Shown: piece by piece, positions 61,489 through 64,000 of the stretch | Layout: the number at the start of each line of letters is the position of its first letter | Numbering within the stretch: the first letter of the stretch is position 1 | Assembly: GCA_000285855.2 (NCBI GenBank) | Contig: HE978651.1 | Coordinates: forward strand, 2,866,058 to 2,930,057 | Length of the DNA: 64,000 nt | Source of the DNA: Ruminococcus sp. JC304 | GTDB taxonomy: Bacteria > Bacillota > Clostridia > Lachnospirales > Lachnospiraceae | Direction: 5' to 3' | Program-made: the position numbers and the translations under genes | The notes under the pieces: generated by a model | The model's input: only the letters and a program-made list of their open reading frames with translations | The model's database searches: none | What the model was told of the DNA's origin: nothing

Positions 61489-62487
61489 CTACTTTGCAGC
61501 AGCTGTCTTTTCATCAGAAGGATAAGGAATATCCAGTTCAAATTCCTCCTTCAGATATGCTCTCCAGTCAAACACCGCTTCAACAGCCTTAATGGCAACC
61601 TCTGCCATATCCGCTGTAGGTTCCTTTGTAGTAAGCTTCTGCATTGCCAGACCTGGCTTGCTGAAAAAATCTGCGATCTTGCTGTCTGATCTGCCTGCCC
61701 ACTGAATGATCTCAAAGGAAATACCTGCCACGATCGGTACCATCAGAAGTCTTCCGAATAATCTTACCCAGTAAACCGGTACCAATACAAATATAAAATG
61801 CAGAAAAATACTGACGATCATTACCAGAAACAGAAAACTGGTTCCACATCTTTTATGCTGTCTGGAGCTTGCCAGTACATTCTCCACGGTAAGCGGAAGA
61901 CCATGCTCCACACAATTGATACACTTGTGCTCTGCCCCATGATACATAAACGTTCTCTGGATATCCTTCATTCTGGAAATGAGAATCATATATCCCATGA
62001 ACAATGCCAGCTTTACAAAAGCCTCCACAATGGTCACCACAAACTCAGAAGCTCCTACCTTACGACAAAGACTGGCCAATGCATAAGGCAAAAGCATGAA
62101 CGCCGCAATGGATACTACAATAGAAATTGCCACTGTAATATATAACAGCCATTTAAACTGCCTGTCTTCTTTTTTCTTTTTTGCTGCAAGCTCTTCCTCA
62201 GTGAGGGATGCATTCTTTTCTGCTTCTTCCTCATCCTCCTCATCACCTGCGATCTCGGCAGAGTACATCAGACACTTCGTTCCTATCACCAGAGAATCCA
62301 CAAAGCTTACAACTCCACGGATCAGCGGATATTTCAGAAATTTTGCATTTCCAAATATACACTTATAGTCCTCTACCTTTAACTCAATTTCTTTATCCGG
62401 CCTGCGCACTGCAATGGAGTATTTATCTTTATGGCGCATCATGATGCCTTCCATAACTGCCTGGCCGCCAATATTTGATGATTTCAT
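61489..62487 (-). CDS. DUF1385 membrane protein
   Basis: A 332-aa membrane protein of unknown function. Start GGQAVMEGIMMR is the family signature. An acidic/basic loop (about 80-112) is followed by four or so membrane segments, and the conserved YHGAEHKCINCVE then RHKRCGTSFLF-type region carries His and Cys residues that could bind metal or form an active site. The family sits between rpmE and prmC-prfA in most Firmicutes, as here, which suggests a link to translation or envelope, not proven. Confidence 0.92.
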   Translation of the reverse strand: MKSSNIGGQAVMEGIMMRHKDKYSIAVRRPDKEIELKVEDYKCIFGNAKFLKYPLIRGVVSFVDSLVIGTKCLMYSAEIAGDEEDEEEAEKNASLTEEELAAKKKKEDRQFKWLLYITVAISIVVSIAAFMLLPYALASLCRKVGASEFVVTIVEAFVKLALFMGYMILISRMKDIQRTFMYHGAEHKCINCVEHGLPLTVENVLASSRQHKRCGTSFLFLVMIVSIFLHFIFVLVPVYWVRLFGRLLMVPIVAGISFEIIQWAGRSDSKIADFFSKPGLAMQKLTTKEPTADMAEVAIKAVEAVFDWRAYLKEEFELDIPYPSDEKTAAAK

Positions 62488-62507
62488 CTTTTTCTCCTAA
62501 AGACCAA

Positions 62508-62540
62508 GAAAGGTTGAGATTTCCCAACCTCAACCTTCTC
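62508..62540 (-). terminator. Terminator after rpmE
   Basis: GAAGGTTGAG pairs with CTCAACCTT(TC) around an 11-base loop, minus strand, with a modest T-rich tail. It may be leaky toward the DUF1385-prmC-prfA genes. Confidence 0.6.
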
Positions 62541-62559
62541 AATTCATACTATATTCTGA

Positions 62560-62763
62560 TTATTTGCTCAGACCATATTTCTTATTGAACTTATCAATAC
62601 GTCCACGAGCCTGTGCAGCTTTCTGCTGACCTGTGTAGAATGGATGACATTTGGAGCAGATTTCTACGTGGATGTCCTGCTTTGTAGAACCTGTTACGAA
62701 TGTATTACCGCAGTTACAGGTTACAGTTGCCTGATAGTAGTTCGGATGGATTCCTTCTCTCAT
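62560..62763 (-). CDS. rpmE: 50S ribosomal protein L31 (zinc form)
   Basis: Large-subunit protein at the subunit bridge. It has 67 aa: [19 protein letters not shown] start, with four cysteines in CNC and ICSKC, so this is the zinc-binding C+ type, not the zinc-free paralogue RpmE2. ATG at 62763 is 6 bases after GAGGTG; the GTG at 62772 lies in the binding site itself and is rejected. Confidence 0.97.
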   Translation of the reverse strand: MREGIHPNYYQATVTCNCGNTFVTGSTKQDIHVEICSKCHPFYTGQQKAAQARGRIDKFNKKYGLSK

Positions 62764-62870
62764 GATTTTCACCTCTCTGTAAAGATTCTATTTACTATTC
62801 GTATTCATTGACGAATTATCACTGATTGCCACTTATGCGGCACCAGCAAATTTACTATTAATTAAACAGC
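62764..62870 (-). promoter_or_regulatory. rpmE leader, possible L31 autoregulatory element
   Basis: About 105 bases separate the promoter from the ATG. It holds a TGCC/GGCA hairpin (near 62828-62846) and an AT-rich run with repeated GAATA and AGTAAAT. Firmicute L31 leaders are known; a match is possible but not shown. Confidence 0.35.
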
Positions 62871-62876
62871 TTTTTG

Positions 62877-62905
62877 ATTATATCACAGCCCCCGGAGGAA
62901 TGCAA
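62877..62905 (-). promoter_or_regulatory. Promoter of rpmE
   Basis: Minus strand: -35 TTGCAT (62900-62905), 17-bp spacer, -10 TATAAT (62877-62882). It lies 17 bases after the rho stop codon. Confidence 0.7.
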
Positions 62906-62921
62906 GGTATTTTACATTTTT

Positions 62922-64000
62922 TTAAATGAATTTCTGCTTCTTCACTGTCTGCACAAATTCCTCGTTATTTCTGGTCCGTGCAAACATATTCAGGATCTGC
63001 TCTACCGCATCCTCAGACTTCATACCATTCAATGCCTTACGCATAATATACACAGCTTCCTGTTCCTCTTTTGTCAGAAGAAGATCCTCTCGTCTGGTGC
63101 CGGATTTCTGGATATCAATAGCAGGGAATACCCTCTTCTCCTGCAGTTTTCTGTCCAGTACCAGCTCCATGTTACCGGTTCCCTTAAATTCCTCATAGAT
63201 TACATCATCCATCTTACTTCCGGTATCTACCAGCGCTGTGGCAAGAATAGTCAGGCTGCCTCCCTCCCGCATATTTCTGGCAGCTCCGAAAAACCGCTTC
63301 GGCATATGCAGAGCCGCCGGATCAAGACCACCAGACAAAGTTCGTCCGCTTGGCGGAATGATCAGGTTGTATGCCCTTGCAAGTCTGGTAATGGAATCCA
63401 GCAGAATGGTAACATCCTTTTTATGCTCTACCAATCTGCGCGCACGCTCCACTACCATCTCAGATACACGCTTATGATGCTCCGGAAGCTCATCAAAGGT
63501 AGAATAGATCACCTCCACATTGCTTCCACGGATTGCTTCTTTAATATCTGTAACCTCTTCAGGACGCTCATCGATCAAAAGAATGATCAAATGCATATCC
63601 GGATTATTTTTAAGAATCGATTTGGCCACATCCTTCAAAAGCGTGGTTTTACCAGCCTTTGGCGGGGACACAATCATTCCACGCTGTCCCTTTCCAATGG
63701 GACTGATAAGATCCACGATCCTCATGGCTACAGTTCCGCCTGGTCTCTCCATCCGCAGACGTTCATTGGGAAAAATAGGGGTCATATCCTCAAAATTATA
63801 TCGTCTCTGGCCCTCGCTGGGATGGAATCCATTGATGGAAGTCACATACAAAAGGGCACTGAATTTCTCGCCCTGGGTCTTAATCCTGATATTACCACGG
63901 ATGATGTCTCCTGTTTTTAAATTAAATCTGCGGATCTGAGAAGGCGATACATAAATATCGTTTTCACCGGGCATATAATTTTCGCATCGGATAAATCCAT
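62922..64000 (-). CDS. rho: Transcription termination factor Rho (5' end cut by window edge)
   Basis: Hexameric RNA helicase that ends transcription. The reading frame is open through the right edge: before the internal Met at 63974 it reads GFIRCENY, a normal Rho RNA-binding domain, so the true start is beyond 64000. Visible parts: the end of the OB fold ([19 protein letters not shown]), Walker [33 protein letters not shown], the Q- and R-loop [22 protein letters not shown], and [11 protein letters not shown]. At least 359 residues are visible. Confidence 0.96.
   Translation of the reverse strand, partial: GFIRCENYMPGENDIYVSPSQIRRFNLKTGDIIRGNIRIKTQGEKFSALLYVTSINGFHPSEGQRRYNFEDMTPIFPNERLRMERPGGTVAMRIVDLISPIGKGQRGMIVSPPKAGKTTLLKDVAKSILKNNPDMHLIILLIDERPEEVTDIKEAIRGSNVEVIYSTFDELPEHHKRVSEMVVERARRLVEHKKDVTILLDSITRLARAYNLIIPPSGRTLSGGLDPAALHMPKRFFGAARNMREGGSLTILATALVDTGSKMDDVIYEEFKGTGNMELVLDRKLQEKRVFPAIDIQKSGTRREDLLLTKEEQEAVYIMRKALNGMKSEDAVEQILNMFARTRNNEEFVQTVKKQKFI

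Noticed and set aside
1-64000. CRISPR array, prophage, tRNA or rRNA genes
   Set aside because: No regularly spaced direct repeats, phage genes, cloverleaf structures or rRNA sequence were recognised on either strand.

Overview
The window looks like chromosomal DNA of an anaerobic, low-to-mid GC, spore-forming-type Firmicute, most likely Lachnospiraceae close to Blautia, Ruminococcus or Dorea. This rests on gene content and style, not on a 16S gene: strong AGGAGG ribosome binding sites, canonical sigma-A promoters, two class III (oxygen-sensitive) ribonucleotide reductases, a SpoVD-position penicillin-binding protein, a PASTA kinase and phosphatase pair, and meso-DAP peptidoglycan genes (MurE with DNPR, DapF). 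It is largely core genome. I saw no rRNA, tRNA, prophage, transposase or CRISPR array.

Layout. 1-3.5 kb: a branched-chain amino acid binding protein, the infC-rpmI-rplT operon with an attenuator leader and an AUU start for infC, and a DUF1540 protein. 3.5-17.1 kb: the division and cell-wall (dcw) cluster, read right to left as mraZ-rsmH-ftsL-ftsI-spoVD-like-mraY-murD-ftsW-murA-ftsQ, with ftsZ on its own promoter. It begins with a textbook promoter plus MraZ operator. 17.2-20.9 kb: lgt, ychF and a GNAT acetyltransferase. 20.2-33.7 kb: a long minus-strand operon, murE-priA-def-fmt-Zn peptidase-rsmB-rlmN-prpC-prkC-rsgA-rpe-thiN, joining wall synthesis, translation start and stop processing, rRNA modification and Ser/Thr kinase signalling. 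33.7-36.1 kb: a cell-wall-anchored DUF11-type surface protein with a long structured leader, and a candidate small RNA.

36.1-48.3 kb is a set of short metabolic units: carbamate kinase, a class III RNR (NrdD), a zinc-ribbon membrane protein, asparagine synthetase AsnA, a CBS protein, a polar amino acid ABC transporter, DapF, AzlCD and a metal-exporter-like permease. 48.3-53 kb holds sulfur metabolism (metY, cysK, an Rrf2 regulator, mnmA). 53.2-55.6 kb holds a second NrdD fused to a glutaredoxin-like domain. 55.7-64 kb is hflX, a TPR lipoprotein, glmM, and the prmC-prfA-DUF1385-rpmE-rho neighbourhood, with rho cut by the right edge.

The points most worth a second look are these. (1) The amino acid binding protein at 43952-44740 has its two halves in swapped order, a natural circular permutation. 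(2) The NrdD-glutaredoxin fusion is preceded by two NrdR boxes exactly 32 bp apart, and the other nrdD also has NrdR-like boxes. (3) FtsQ and FtsI both carry C-terminal D-x-x-G-N repeats. (4) There is a 166-bp perfectly centred palindromic element with 19-bp inverted ends, an unrelated 190-bp inverted-repeat element inside the metY leader, and a small family of dispersed intergenic repeats. All database-dependent statements are family recognition from memory; no search was run.
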